From Abelmoschus esculentus (Eukaryota > Streptophyta > Magnoliopsida > Malvales > Malvaceae): a DNA stretch of 64,000 nucleotides. Of this stretch, positions 1 through 9,815 are shown one piece after another (position 1 is the first letter of the stretch; each line of letters starts with the position of its first letter). The stretch covers positions 19,174,001-19,238,000 of the forward strand of contig JAUCBN010000011.1 in assembly GCA_035048815.1 (NCBI GenBank). The letters are read 5' to 3'. Both the position numbers and the translations under genes were made by a program. The notes under the pieces are model-generated. The model was given only the letters and a program-made list of their open reading frames with translations. It ran no database searches and had not been told where the DNA came from.

Positions 1-848
1 AAAAGGATAAATATTAAGGTTTCCTTTAATTCAGACAATAATATTGAAAATTGTATTTTAAATGCTTATTAATTCTCAAAATTTAAATGTTCTATTCAAA
101 ATTTTCACTTACACCCCTCATGAAACTCCTATAAATAAGATGCAAACCTTCTGGGTTAAACATAAAGACAATCATGTAACTTTTCTTTTCTTTTTACTTT
201 GTGTTTATTTTCAAAAGTTGTTTTCAGGGACATGTGAAGGTAAGAGTAAGTTCGCGATCTTCATGGTAGTGTTAACGTGACGTGACTAATCATTTGCTAT
301 TGTATCCTGAAAGATAAACGACCAACAAACTCGAGCACCATAAGAGTGACTGGAAATCGATATCAAAGAAATTGCTTTCATACATGCTTTAATATAATTA
401 AACCGGTTTGATTTAAATATTTTGTATCGTTCTTATTTTATACTATTTATTTGAATAATAATATTTATTTTATTATTATTATTTATATTCTTATATTAAC
501 ACTAATTTCTAACATCTTTCGTGTTAAGTAACTCATGACTTTGATATGCTTGATTGATATATTAAGTTTAGAGAAATTCATAATTCTAAAATGTTAGACA
601 TGATATGTTATATGTCAAGATACACATGTATATAAGATCTATAAGATACCTTGCTAGACCTTTTTGTACCCAACATCACATGTTTAACTCTAGCAAAGTA
701 GTATAACTTGAATAAATAGTTAAATAGTTTCAATGATTAATTAATAACATGTTTATGAATATGTATATGATATTGCTATGCCAATGTTATTGATTTAGAT
801 GATACTGGTGTGTATGATCTTATGCTCGTCATAATTTTGAGGTGGTTG
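1..848. other. AT-rich intergenic sequence, no gene seen
   Basis: I see no credible coding exon, RNA gene or transposon terminus here. A TATAAATA string near 131-138 followed by a pyrimidine-rich stretch could be a promoter remnant, but no gene follows it. The short open frame near 62-280 has no recognisable domain. Confidence 0.5.
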
Positions 849-856
849 TTCGTATC

Positions 857-2077
857 CAGGGTCATTCCTGAGATTTTGGTGGCCTAAGGGCGAATTAAAA
901 TTTTAGGCCCTTAAAATATTTATTAAATAAATAATTTAAAAAATATATTAAAACAAATTAATTTATTTTTATTATTGTTAATAAATTATTTAAAAATATA
1001 TCAAATTTAAATAAAAACATAAATAAATTTTATTGAACATTCAAATAATCACACAAAACAATTTTACGTGCATTTATAGATACAAAATCACTAATGATAG
1101 TGTTTACATCAATATGGTCTAACATATTTTTCTCAATACATAAAATAGCTAGACCATTCAGCAGATGCAACTGTCACCGGCATATTTAGAAGAATTCGAT
1201 AAGCAATTGAAACATTTGGATAACAATCTACCATTTTGACAAACTTGAAAATTTCAAGTGCCTACATTAAATCATTCGGCAAAATCATCTGCAATACTTT
1301 CAGTTCCGAAAAAAGATAACATCATACTGTAAAAATTATGAAGTAAAAAGGTATAGAATGATAGTCTTGGAATTTTGTCGTTGAATTTATGCTTCAAATT
1401 CGATTGTAGTATATCAACAACAAATCATGTAAACCGCAATCTCCTTGAATATATGAGTTATTGTCCTCTTAGAGTATCAAATTAAAATAATAGATAAAAA
1501 ATTTTAATCAAAATGTAAGAATATAACATAAAAAAGAGAGAAAATATAAGAGAAATAGAGATATAAAAAGTAATAGTATTGTAAGAATTTTTTATAGGTG
1601 GTGTATTTGAAAATTTTAATCTTATTAAAAATTAAAAAAATATTAAATTATTATTAAATTCAAAATGATAACCTAAAAACCTAAAACCTATTAATTTATA
1701 AATTAATAAAATATAAAAATAATTAAAAACTTTCGAACGGTTATATAATTGTTAGTGAACCCAAAAAAAAATTTCAAACTGTTAAACTGTGGCAGCGACA
1801 AAAATTGATTTTGTGGAACCCACTATATTATATTTTTTATTTATTTCTTTATTATTTTTTATATTTTTATTTTATATAGAAATGGGGCCCACATTAAATG
1901 TTAAAGATTTCAAACAATCAACATAAGGCAAAATATGATTTATTGGTCCCACTTTATATTATATTTATTTATTTATTATTATTATTATTATTATTTTAAT
2001 TAATATATTTTTATTTTATTAAAAGTGGGGCCCAGGCAATTGGGGGCCTAGGCCGGTGCCCTTATTGCCCGGGCCTG
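857..2077 (-). mobile_element. Non-autonomous hAT transposon with 8-bp target duplication
   Basis: A 1221-bp element flanked by the direct repeat TTCGTATC (849-856 and 2078-2085), the 8-bp size typical of hAT insertions. The ends are imperfect inverted repeats: CAGGGTCATTCCTGAG on the left, and CAGGCCCGGGCAAT reading inward from the right. Both ends carry GGGCC-rich blocks like plant hAT elements of the CAGGGCCGG type. The interior is AT-rich and contains a short transposase remnant on the - strand. The rest looks like decayed filler, including an ATT microsatellite near 1975-1996. The element is far too short and broken to move itself. Confidence 0.85.
1045..1275 (-). pseudogene. hAT transposase C-terminal dimerisation domain remnant
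   Basis: Read on the - strand, this piece encodes residues typical of the hAT C-terminal dimerisation region: YPNVSIAYRILLNMPVTVAS followed by AE, then after an apparent internal deletion GLAILCIEKNMLDHID. In intact hAT transposases about 20 residues (SFSKLKL-type) lie between these blocks and are missing here. Upstream of the first block the frame has stops. The DNA-binding BED/TTF part and the catalytic RNase H-like core are absent. It lies inside the hAT element at 857-2077 and explains its origin; it cannot make an active enzyme. Confidence 0.8.
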
Positions 2078-2379
2078 TTCGTATCTTTACATGTATGAAA
2101 ATCCTTGCCTAACTTTAGGATCTCATAGTTTAATAAACCTTTAAAAGAGTTGTGTGTCATAGTATTTTTCTCTCTTAACCGTACTGACGATAAACATGAT
2201 TTTGATTAAACCTAAACCTTGAATCGCTATTATATCTTGTTATTTAAACTTTTAAAATTTATCTTAACCATCCTGAATCCTATTTATAAGTGAGCTTTGT
2301 ATATTGAGAATTTATCAAAGAAAGTATAAGTTATGAGCTATCAAATAGTTAGTTTTGCATAATGCATAAGCATACTTGT

Positions 2380-2575
2380 ATGAGTCTTCTAGCCCAAGTG
2401 ATTAAAGAAACGGTTGTTCTTCCTAGAACTCACGGGTTCGAGCACTAGTTCTGCTAGCAAAGTGATTGAACGATCAATGTTGAAGCAAAGTGATTGAACG
2501 ATCAATGTTGAATAATGGAGATTATATTCTAGAACAGATACTACTGTAATCACTATTAGTTTGTTCAAAAAAAAA
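2380..2575 (+). mobile_element. SINE-like tRNA-derived retroposon
   Basis: The sequence has a pol III type internal promoter layout. An A-box-like TAGCCCAAGTGATTA near 2390 is followed about 45 bp later by a B-box-like GGTTCGAGCAC near 2435. The unit ends in an A-rich run near 2568-2576 (A9 preceded by TTTGTTC). This is the layout of plant SINEs. I could not fix a convincing target duplication, so the ends are approximate. A 28-bp internal duplication follows the B-box. Confidence 0.55.
2456..2511 (+). repeat. 28-bp perfect tandem duplication
   Basis: Two identical adjacent 28-bp copies beginning AGCAAAGTGATTGAAC (2456-2483 and 2484-2511), inside the SINE-like unit downstream of its B-box. 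Perfect identity suggests a recent local slippage event. Confidence 0.9.
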
Positions 2576-2599
2576 TACATTATATGTTTGCTTGGACAA

Positions 2600-3480
2600 T
2601 TTTTTGTAGTATTTAAAATGGTTTTCTTGACCGGTTAATAAATTTTATACTAAAAACCGATTGATATCATTTAAATAATTAAGTAATTATAATGACAAAA
2701 TTAAAAATATAATTCTCATATTGTAATAATTATTTTTGTCCTATCCTTAACCCTAAACTGAATCTCTAAATCATAATATATATTAATATTCAATATATAT
2801 ATAATAAATAAACAATAAGCAAAAATTTAAAAAACAAAAGTTCTATACATTAAAAGTCCATTTACACAACCAAATGTCCATCACTTAAACCAAAAATTAT
2901 TACCTTTACATACCCAAACCCAATCTGCTAAGCCTCTTTACCCCTTAGCCCATTACACAATTAAACCCCAACCCAATTACAACCCAAACCCTTCAGCTAA
3001 CACAAATACATGACTCAATGTCGCCCAGACCCGTATCCTAAACTGGATATCCAACCCGCTAACCTGGTCCTTGACCCGGATATAGACCTGACTCCTCCTC
3101 TCTCATTTGTCCCTTTAGTTTTTGGAAATTCCAGAATGGTCTGGAATTCGACCCTACATCTTCCAATTACAACCGTCTAAATCCCAACGAATGTTCGTCT
3201 TCACAGATAGATCAACCACATTTAAGCCACGATAGTGCCACCTTTGCAATGGCAACCTCGTCAGCAAGCACCGAACAATGGTCACCTCTTCGCTGTTGTA
3301 AAACCAACCGAAACAAAGGACATCAATGGTCCCCTCAATCGTACAAATGACCAACAACAATGCATACAAACAAGAAAACAAATGAATAAGAGATTCAACA
3401 ACCAATTCAGAGATCTTTTAATTTTAAATCATGTAATGTTGACTATAAAACTCCGAATTCAAAACATTATAACCTAGACG
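2600..3480. other. Repeat-like region, C-rich upper strand, no intact gene
   Basis: From about 2830 the + strand becomes C-rich, with many CCCAAACCC / CCCAATTAC strings, unlike the flanking AT-rich DNA. Open frames at 3154-3405 (-) and 3235-3477 (+) overlap each other and show no known domain. It resembles untranslated or LTR-adjacent DNA of Tat/Ogre-type retroelements, but I cannot fix ends. Confidence 0.3.
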
Positions 3481-4380
3481 GGTCTTGAGCAAATAAAAGT
3501 ACAAGGTATTTTTAGATGCCAAAGTTTTTTTTTTTTTTTTGAATCGAAAAATAAAAAGGGGTTTAAGATTTTGAGTTACCTTCGAAGTTTAGTCGATCGG
3601 TTGTTCGTTGTCGATCGTCTCCTTTTCTTCTTTCGTTGAATGTCAGAACCTTTTTAAATCAATAAAAGAGGATTTAAGACTTTGGTATTTCGAGATTTAA
3701 ATTAAAAAAGGGGTTTCGTTTTTTATTAAAGATCGATTAAGGTTTTAAAAGTTTTAACGGTTTTAGCTTGCCGGCCGCCGCTAGCGGTCATTTTCCGAGC
3801 TTCAAAGAAAGGGATTAGGGTTCTTTCAAACTACAAAGAGATTTTTCTTTCTTTATTTCGGTTTCAGAAGGGAATGAAAACAAATGAAAGCTCAGGCCAC
3901 TTTTGCCCATGAGTTTTATATATAAATATAACATAAACAGCGCCACTTTGGCCCTTCAGATCCGCGTGGTGACCCGACCCGGGGAAAGTATCCGGACGTT
4001 TTGAAAATGGGATAATAACCAAATAGGGCCTTGATCTTTTTCACCGATTCGACTTCGGCTCTTGTTTAATATCTATTTTTGTCCCTCGATTTTGTTTTTT
4101 CATTTCAATTTTAACACTGTTTATATTTTATTTGTTTTGATTAAGCCTTTGAATTTCCCTTTAATTTGGTCCCTATCCATTTTTGTTTGTTTCGAATTTC
4201 GTCCTTAAGTTTCTTTCATTTATTTCCAGTTTATAATTTGTATCGTAATGTCTATATTATACTTTAATACTACATATTATACTATACCTCATGTCTTATA
4301 CACTGTATGTTATGTTAATTATATTTTATTTACACTCCAAAATTGCATAATTAATTAGTTAGGTACATTCCATTTTCTCA
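3480..4380 (-). mobile_element. Probable inverted Tat-type LTR fragment
   Basis: On the - strand a TATA-like TATATATAAAA (about 3917-3927) is followed by a pyrimidine-rich transcribed-looking segment. On its upstream side lie sequences typical of plant retrotransposon U3 (the complement of CAAATAGGGCC and GTCCCTCGATTTTG). A poly-T run at 3524-3540 and a GC-rich CCGGCCGCCGCTAG core (about 3771) are other landmarks. No LTR ends or partner LTR were found. The family is inferred from resemblance only. Confidence 0.3.
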
Positions 4381-4384
4381 CCCG

Positions 4385-4936
4385 CGTGTTTGCATACTTT
4401 TTGTTTCGATCGAGTCAAGTCGAGTCGAAGCAAAAAATTACGAGTTATTCGAGTTGACTAGTCATATTTTACAACTTAAACTTTATTTGAAATTTTTCGG
4501 TTCAAGTCAAGTTTAAGAAATTCAAGTCGAGTCGAATCGAGTTGAGTCGAGTTTTTGAGTTCCTATAATTATTTAATTGCAATTATTTATCATGTTATAG
4601 TATGATTTGGTTCCAATTTAAACGACTTTCTCTAATCATAAAAGATATGTATATATATTTTTCATATATAGTAATATTTCTTTATATTTTTATATATCAA
4701 TGTATATGTATCAAAAAAAGTTTAAAGACTCATCTTAAATTTAAAAATAAATCCTTTAATTACTAAAATTTTTTGAGTTATTCGAATTTTCATTTTACAA
4801 CTCAAACTTTATTTAAAATTTTTTCGAGTTAAGTCTATGAAATTTTGAGTGGAGTCAAAATCAGTTGATATTTTCACCTCGAATTGAGTCGAGTTATTCA
4901 ATTTTTTCGAGTCGAGTTAAGTTTTGTTTGCCCCTA
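4385..4936. repeat. GAGTCGAGT-rich dispersed repeat
   Basis: A segment dense in the words TCGAGTCGAG and GAGTTATTCGA. It has two related halves (about 4440-4555 and 4772-4870), both containing ACAACT(T/C)(A/A)AACTTTATTT. The right edge TTTGTTTGCCCCTA (ending 4936) is the inverted form of the TAGGGGCAAAC-type terminus seen in plant hAT-like MITEs. The left edge lacks a matching terminus, so the element is probably truncated or rearranged. Confidence 0.45.
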
Positions 4937-4939
4937 CCT

Positions 4940-7692
4940 TTTGTTATTAATTGTCTATGTACGTATATATGCATTTCATTTTTTATGTATATGATATTAG
5001 TTTAATTATTGTTTCACGTAAAGGTATGTATTTATTAGTATGCCTTTAAGATATTTTTTTGTGTTTTGTACATTATTATATTAGTAAGACATATACGTAT
5101 TATATTTGTATTATATGTTGACATCCCATATTATATTATTGTATATATATTCATTTGTTTTAACACCAGTCTTACGGTGATCCGTTACAAGAAAAAATCT
5201 GTATTATTTACGCTCCATTAATTTAATGTAACATTTATTTTATCGTATTTAATTTTTTAAAATTTATTTTTTCCAACATTTATTATAATTTAATTTATGC
5301 ACCTTTATTTCTTATATTTATTTATTTATTTATATATTCGATTTACTTCTTTGTACATATTTACAATTCTTGTGACACATTAATTTAATTAATAAAAATG
5401 CGATATCTCAATATTCGATCGTAAACGGGATCGATATCAAGCGTAATGATGGCGGTTTGGGCGCTTACCTCGAATATTGAGGTCTTTAAAATATATTATA
5501 TTTTTAAACAAATAATAAATTAATAAAAAAGTGAACTTATAAATTTTCAATATCAGGCAAATTATATTCGATTAGGTACCAATTTTTCAACAGTATGAGA
5601 CATTAATTATACCTCATCCGTAATCGACTTCCGAATCCAATCTTTTAAATCTCTGGTTTTAACGGTGCCCTGCCTACCAAAGTGATCAGTGACAACTACC
5701 CTCCTTTTCAAAATAAATCTCCATTTTCTATTTCAAAATATTTTATTTTTAAACCTTATTTTTTAATATCCTTTAAAACGCTAATTTTTAAATAAAGTTC
5801 ACAATTTTCTTAAAATTTTCAATTTTTCATTTAAACCTAATTTTGAGCCATATTAATTTAAACCGTATTTTTTTAATAATTCCACAATTCATAATTTTAA
5901 TCTAAATTCTCGATTCTTCGAATAATCCCTCATTTCAAATAAAATTTTTTAACGACCCCACCGCTTTCTTTATAACCACCATTTTTTTACAATTATTATT
6001 TATATTGAAAAATTCTACGACGGGCATCGAACATTGCTGAACACTACTAACGATGAACATTGCCGAACACCATTAAACTAATTAATAAATATTAAAAATT
6101 TTAAGTACTCAATATATAATTAATAAATATTTAAAATAAAATTTCAATTAAATTATGTTTCTATAAGAAAAACTACACAAATGGTCATCCAACTATCACT
6201 TATTTTTAGGGTTGGTCACCAAACTAATTTTTTTCATCAAAATCATTGTTAACATTTTATTTCATTATTATTTTGGTCATCGACTGTTAGATATTTAACA
6301 AAAATTGTGACATGACATGGTTTAATAATATGGATGGTCATCCAACTATCATTCTTTTCTTGTATTGGTCACCCAATTAATTTTTTCATCAAAATTATCA
6401 TTAAAATTTTATTTTGTTATATTTTGATCATCAACTATTAAATATTTAACGGAGACTATGATATGGTATGGTTTAATAATAATTTTAGTCCTTGAAATTA
6501 TTGCATTATATCAAATTAATCCAAATAAAAATAACTTATCAAATATTTTAACTAAACCCAAAATTTTTCATCCTTTTTCTTCTTCCTCTTGCAACGGTAC
6601 TTTAAAAGTTAATTTGTCAACTCTCTCTCTCTCTTTTCTTGTGTTTTTGAACAACTTATTAAGTTTCAGATTATAAAAAATCATTTTAATTTTATAATTT
6701 ATTCTTTTAAAATATATGTTAAAAGAATAGTTTTTTTCTTCGAATTGAGATGACGTTTTCGTCGAATAATTTATTTTTCAGTCCAAAGAAGGTTGTATTC
6801 CGACATCTAAAAAGTCACTGATGTCAAATTTTTGTGAAGTTGTAAGAGTAGATATGAAGATCAAAAAGTTGGGTTGCTCAATGAAAATTTAAGTGAAACC
6901 AATTTTTTTTAATCTCAAGAAATATTTTACGACATGCGTCGAATTGATCTATATTTACATGTTAAAGATTTTATGACTATTGATCTATATAAACTTTTAT
7001 GTGAATTGATAAATCGAATTTTTTTATAGATCCGATAAACATAAAAAAATGATAGAAAATATATATACTAGTAGTTTGGGAAAAGTTAAAGAAACTAGAT
7101 TAAATTTTAAAGAATAAATCATAAAATTAAAGTGATTTTATATAATCTAAAATTTAATAAATTGCTCAAAGACGCAAGAGAAATAAAGAGAGTTGACAAA
7201 TTAATTTTTTAAAGTAATATTATAAGAGAAAAAGAATAAAAAGAATTGATGTTTAGTTCAAATATTTGATGAGTTATATTCTATTAGAATTAATCTGATA
7301 TAATATAATAGTTTTAGGGACTAAAATTATTATTAAACTATGTCATGTTATAATTTTTGTTAAATATTTAATAGTCGATGACCAAAATAATAATAAAATA
7401 AAATGTTAACAATGATTTTGATAAAAAATTAGCTTGATGACCGACCCAAAAAAATGAGTGATAGTTGGATGACCATTTATGTAGTTTTCTTTATAGAAAA
7501 TAATTTAATTGAAATTTTATTTTAAATATTTATTAATTATATATTGAGTCCTAAAATTTTTTAATACTTATTAATTAGTTTAATAGTGTTCATCAATGTT
7601 CATCGTTAGTAGTGTTCAACAATGTTCGACGCACGTTGTAGACTTATTCATTTATATTTTATGTTTTTATTTTGAAAAGGGGTCGTTACGCA
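4940..7692 (+). mobile_element. Decayed Tat-type LTR split by a Mutator-like element
   Basis: The segment near 5600-5700 (AATCTCTGGTTTTAACGG, then CCTACCAAAGTGATCAG) matches in order the 3' part of the 1653-bp LTR at 13217-14869 (near 14485-14535). The block near 5400-5480 corresponds to the LTR block near 14230-14310. The right edge GAAAAGGGGTCGTTACG (7675-7690) matches the LTR 3' end ATAAGGGTCGCTACA. So an old relative of that LTR lies here in + orientation, interrupted by the foldback element 6007-7649. Its left limit is uncertain. Confidence 0.6.
6007..7649. mobile_element. Foldback Mutator-like element (MULE) with long inverted repeats
   Basis: A 1643-bp element flanked by a perfect 9-bp direct repeat ATTTATATT (5998-6006 and 7650-7658), the duplication size of Mutator-like elements. 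The inverted repeats are very long: about 6007-6725 on the left pairs with about 7050-7649 on the right. The termini are GAAAAATTCTACGAC and, reading inward from the right, GAATAAGTCTACAAC. The left arm is longer because it carries an internal duplication (GGTCATCCAACTATCA occurs near 6183 and 6335). The loop (about 6726-7050) has no transposase, so this is a non-autonomous foldback element. It sits inside a decayed LTR. Confidence 0.85.
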
Positions 7693-8066
7693 TATCGATA
7701 TAATCCTATAATTAAATGGTTATTTAAGTAGTTTCCTGTTATATATATATATATATAATAAATTAATTATGAATTTGCTTTATTATTTCAAGTTTCTCCC
7801 ATGACATCTTTGGCTTGGTCCATGTTCAAGATTAAATGAAACGTAAAATAATTTAGAGTAAAATATTTTTAAAAAAAATATAGATAAGATTGTCATTAGA
7901 CCTAAGATTGATTAATATCGCATTGTCCTAAACAAGAATGGTAGTTGATTTGATTAGGTCATAGTCATAACTAACAACTTCACATATAGGAGGAGCGAGT
8001 TCCGGGGACTCACTTGGCCAAAAACAGGAGAATTTTCAGTTCCCCTCAACAGCCTACTTTTAAGCA
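7693..8066. other. Upstream region of NF-YB7, with TA microsatellite
   Basis: Non-coding DNA between the LTR relic and the NF-YB7 leader. A TA dinucleotide run lies at about 7741-7758. I see no certain TATA box at a fixed distance, so the promoter cannot be placed precisely. The presumed leader (about 7980-8192) is less AT-rich and contains CT-rich stretches (CTCTCTCTCAATTCTC near 8128) typical of plant 5' untranslated regions. Confidence 0.4.
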
Positions 8067-8165
8067 ATGATTCCAAACTATTTCACCCTAATAAACATCC
8101 ACAAAACTCAAAACCTAGCATCCATACTCTCTCTCAATTCTCAAACATTGTGGAAGAAAATTTAG
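8067..8165 (+). promoter_or_regulatory. Upstream ORF in the NF-YB7 leader
   Basis: An ATG at 8067 opens 32 codons and stops at TAG 8163-8165, 27 bases before the NF-YB7 start codon. Its start has G at -3 but A at +4, a moderate context. The main start has G at -3 and G at +4. If the transcript begins upstream of 8067, this uORF would be translated first and could lower NF-YB7 output. The peptide has no recognised domain. Presence in the transcript is not proven. Confidence 0.4.
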
Positions 8166-8192
8166 TTGAAAATATTTTTAAAGAAAACCGAA

Positions 8193-8783
8193 ATGGAAGA
8201 CGAAACTAGCCATGAAAATGAGGCACATGGGCTCAATAAAGGAAGCTCCGAGAGTCCATGTACCAAAACTGATGGCACTAGTAATAACAACAATAACAAC
8301 AAAGAGCAAGATCGTTTCCTTCCCATAGCAAACGTGGGCAGGATCATGAAGAAAGTGATTCCGAGCAACGGAAAGATTTCAAAAGACGCGAAAGAAACCG
8401 TCCAAGAATGCGTGTCGGAATTCATCAGCTTTGTCACTGGGGAGGCTTCAGACAAGTGCCAGAGAGAAAAGAGGAAGACCATTAACGGAGATGACATCAT
8501 CTGGGCTATCACAACGTTAGGATTCGAAGAATATGTAGGACCATTAAAGCTGTACCTAAGCAAGTATAGAGAAATTGAAGGAGAGAAGCTCAATATTCCA
8601 AAGCAGCAAAGATCCGAGCTAAAGCAGCAACAATTGAAACATGAACAAAATATAACTAATTTCAATAGTAGTGTATATTCTTTTTTGCCTCCTGATCAAC
8701 CATTTTCGTTGTCTTTCTCGTCCAATAACATTCAAAAGCAATTACAGCAACAAGACCAGATTGATTCAGTGAGGTATTGGTAA
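8193..8783 (+). CDS. NF-YB7: NF-YB7-like nuclear transcription factor Y subunit B
   Basis: Single-exon gene for a 196-residue HAP3/NF-YB subunit. NF-YB pairs with NF-YC through histone folds and, with NF-YA, binds CCAAT boxes in promoters. The core begins at about residue 37 with EQDRFLPIANVGRIMKK and runs through VQECVSEFISFVTGEAS, CQREKRKTINGDDIIWA and TTLGFEEYVGPLKLYL. All helices of the histone fold are present and ungapped. The position after GKIS is K, not the Asp that marks LEC1-type proteins, so it is non-LEC1. The close core, the Q-rich tail (KQQRSELKQQQ) and the ending IDSVRYW point to the NF-YB7 branch, whose Arabidopsis member is slightly longer. The N-terminus is acidic with a poly-Asn run. 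The start is ATG 8193; the frame is open upstream, but no earlier ATG exists after the uORF stop. The stop is TAA. It is an intact host gene surrounded by transposons. Confidence 0.93.
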   Translation: MEDETSHENEAHGLNKGSSESPCTKTDGTSNNNNNNKEQDRFLPIANVGRIMKKVIPSNGKISKDAKETVQECVSEFISFVTGEASDKCQREKRKTINGDDIIWAITTLGFEEYVGPLKLYLSKYREIEGEKLNIPKQQRSELKQQQLKHEQNITNFNSSVYSFLPPDQPFSLSFSSNNIQKQLQQQDQIDSVRYW

Positions 8784-9600
8784 GAGAAACGGGAAATATG
8801 TTTTTTTTTCATCAATTTTTCCTTATTGACAACAGGTTTTGCATGAAAATATTGTTAATTAATTTCATACACATACTTGGATATGTACTATATTGTTATG
8901 ATATATATACTCTCATTCAGTAAATATATATATATATTATTCACCAATAATTAGTTAGTCTAATGGAACGAGGCACTAGATTCTTTAAACAAGGTTAAGG
9001 TTCCACTTCCAGCATTGTGAATGGATCAATTTGATTGGGAGAGTCTCCCCATAATGAATATCTGCGGCACCCAATTCTAATATGGATTAGATAATATATC
9101 CCCATCTAAAAAACAAAAAAAATTCAAAATAATAAGCAAATCCATATTTAATTGTGAATGATAAATTGACACAATATTGTGGTTGAAAAAAATCAATCTA
9201 GATTATATTTTGAATTATTTTTGGATCTATTGTACTATGAACAGTGCCCTTAAAAGTCGAAATTCTTAAATTCTATCTTGCTAAAATGCATGCTATTTTA
9301 ATAAAAAAATAGTGATAAATATGTAAAAATACTGTTTTTCTATCTTTGCATTTATATTATCATTAGACTTAGGCTAATTTTAATTGCAATTGCAGTTATT
9401 AATTGCAATTGCAGTTATTCATGTATAATTTTTTAGTTCCTTTATCCATTGAGCTTGGCCTTGTATTTTATTCATATTTGTGACTTTATTTTGTGTATGA
9501 ATGAATTGTCGAGACAATTGTTGAGTCTTGCCCCTGAAAAGTTGGGATAAATCACATTATCTCTAGGAATTAATTCATAAATAAATGGATAAAGACTTTG
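8784..9600. other. 3' flank of NF-YB7, no further gene seen
   Basis: AT-rich non-coding DNA. It holds a T-run after the stop codon (about 8801-8810), an AT microsatellite near 8922-8938 and a short tandem duplication at 9381-9418. No clear coding exon or RNA gene is visible. Confidence 0.5.
9381..9418 (+). repeat. 19-bp perfect tandem duplication
   Basis: TAATTGCAATTGCAGTTAT occurs twice in direct succession (9381-9399 and 9400-9418). Each copy contains the palindrome TTGCAATTGCA-like core, so the block can fold. Confidence 0.9.
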
Positions 9601-9601
9601 C

Positions 9602-9815
9602 AACGTCCAAAAAATAGGCCTAGATGTTTTGAAAGTCAAGTTAGTGATACAATTAAATTGGGTAAGCCGTTAAACCTCGTTTCGGGATTAAATCATAAAA
9701 AATTGTTTTTGAGAAAAATAAATTATAGAAAAATTATATAAATTTTTTATTTTACCTATATTTGACTTTGGTCAAAGCAATTTTGGGAAATTCGACCACA
9801 AGATATCTGGACAAT
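9602..9815 (+). mobile_element. 5' end fragment of an older Tekay-type LTR
   Basis: This stretch aligns by eye with the first about 215 bp of the LTR beginning at 11095. Both share the AACGTCC start, the GATTAAATCAT / GATTTAATTAT block followed by a TTTTT-AAA run, and the GACTTTGGTCAAAGCAATTTT versus GTTGATGAAATCAATTTTAG block. It then joins directly to gypsy pol coding sequence, so most of the LTR and gag is deleted. Confidence 0.6.

Noticed and set aside
8162..8665. 167-codon open frame on the - strand over NF-YB7
   Set aside because: It is the antisense shadow of the conserved histone-fold gene; low-complexity Ser/Leu and no domain.
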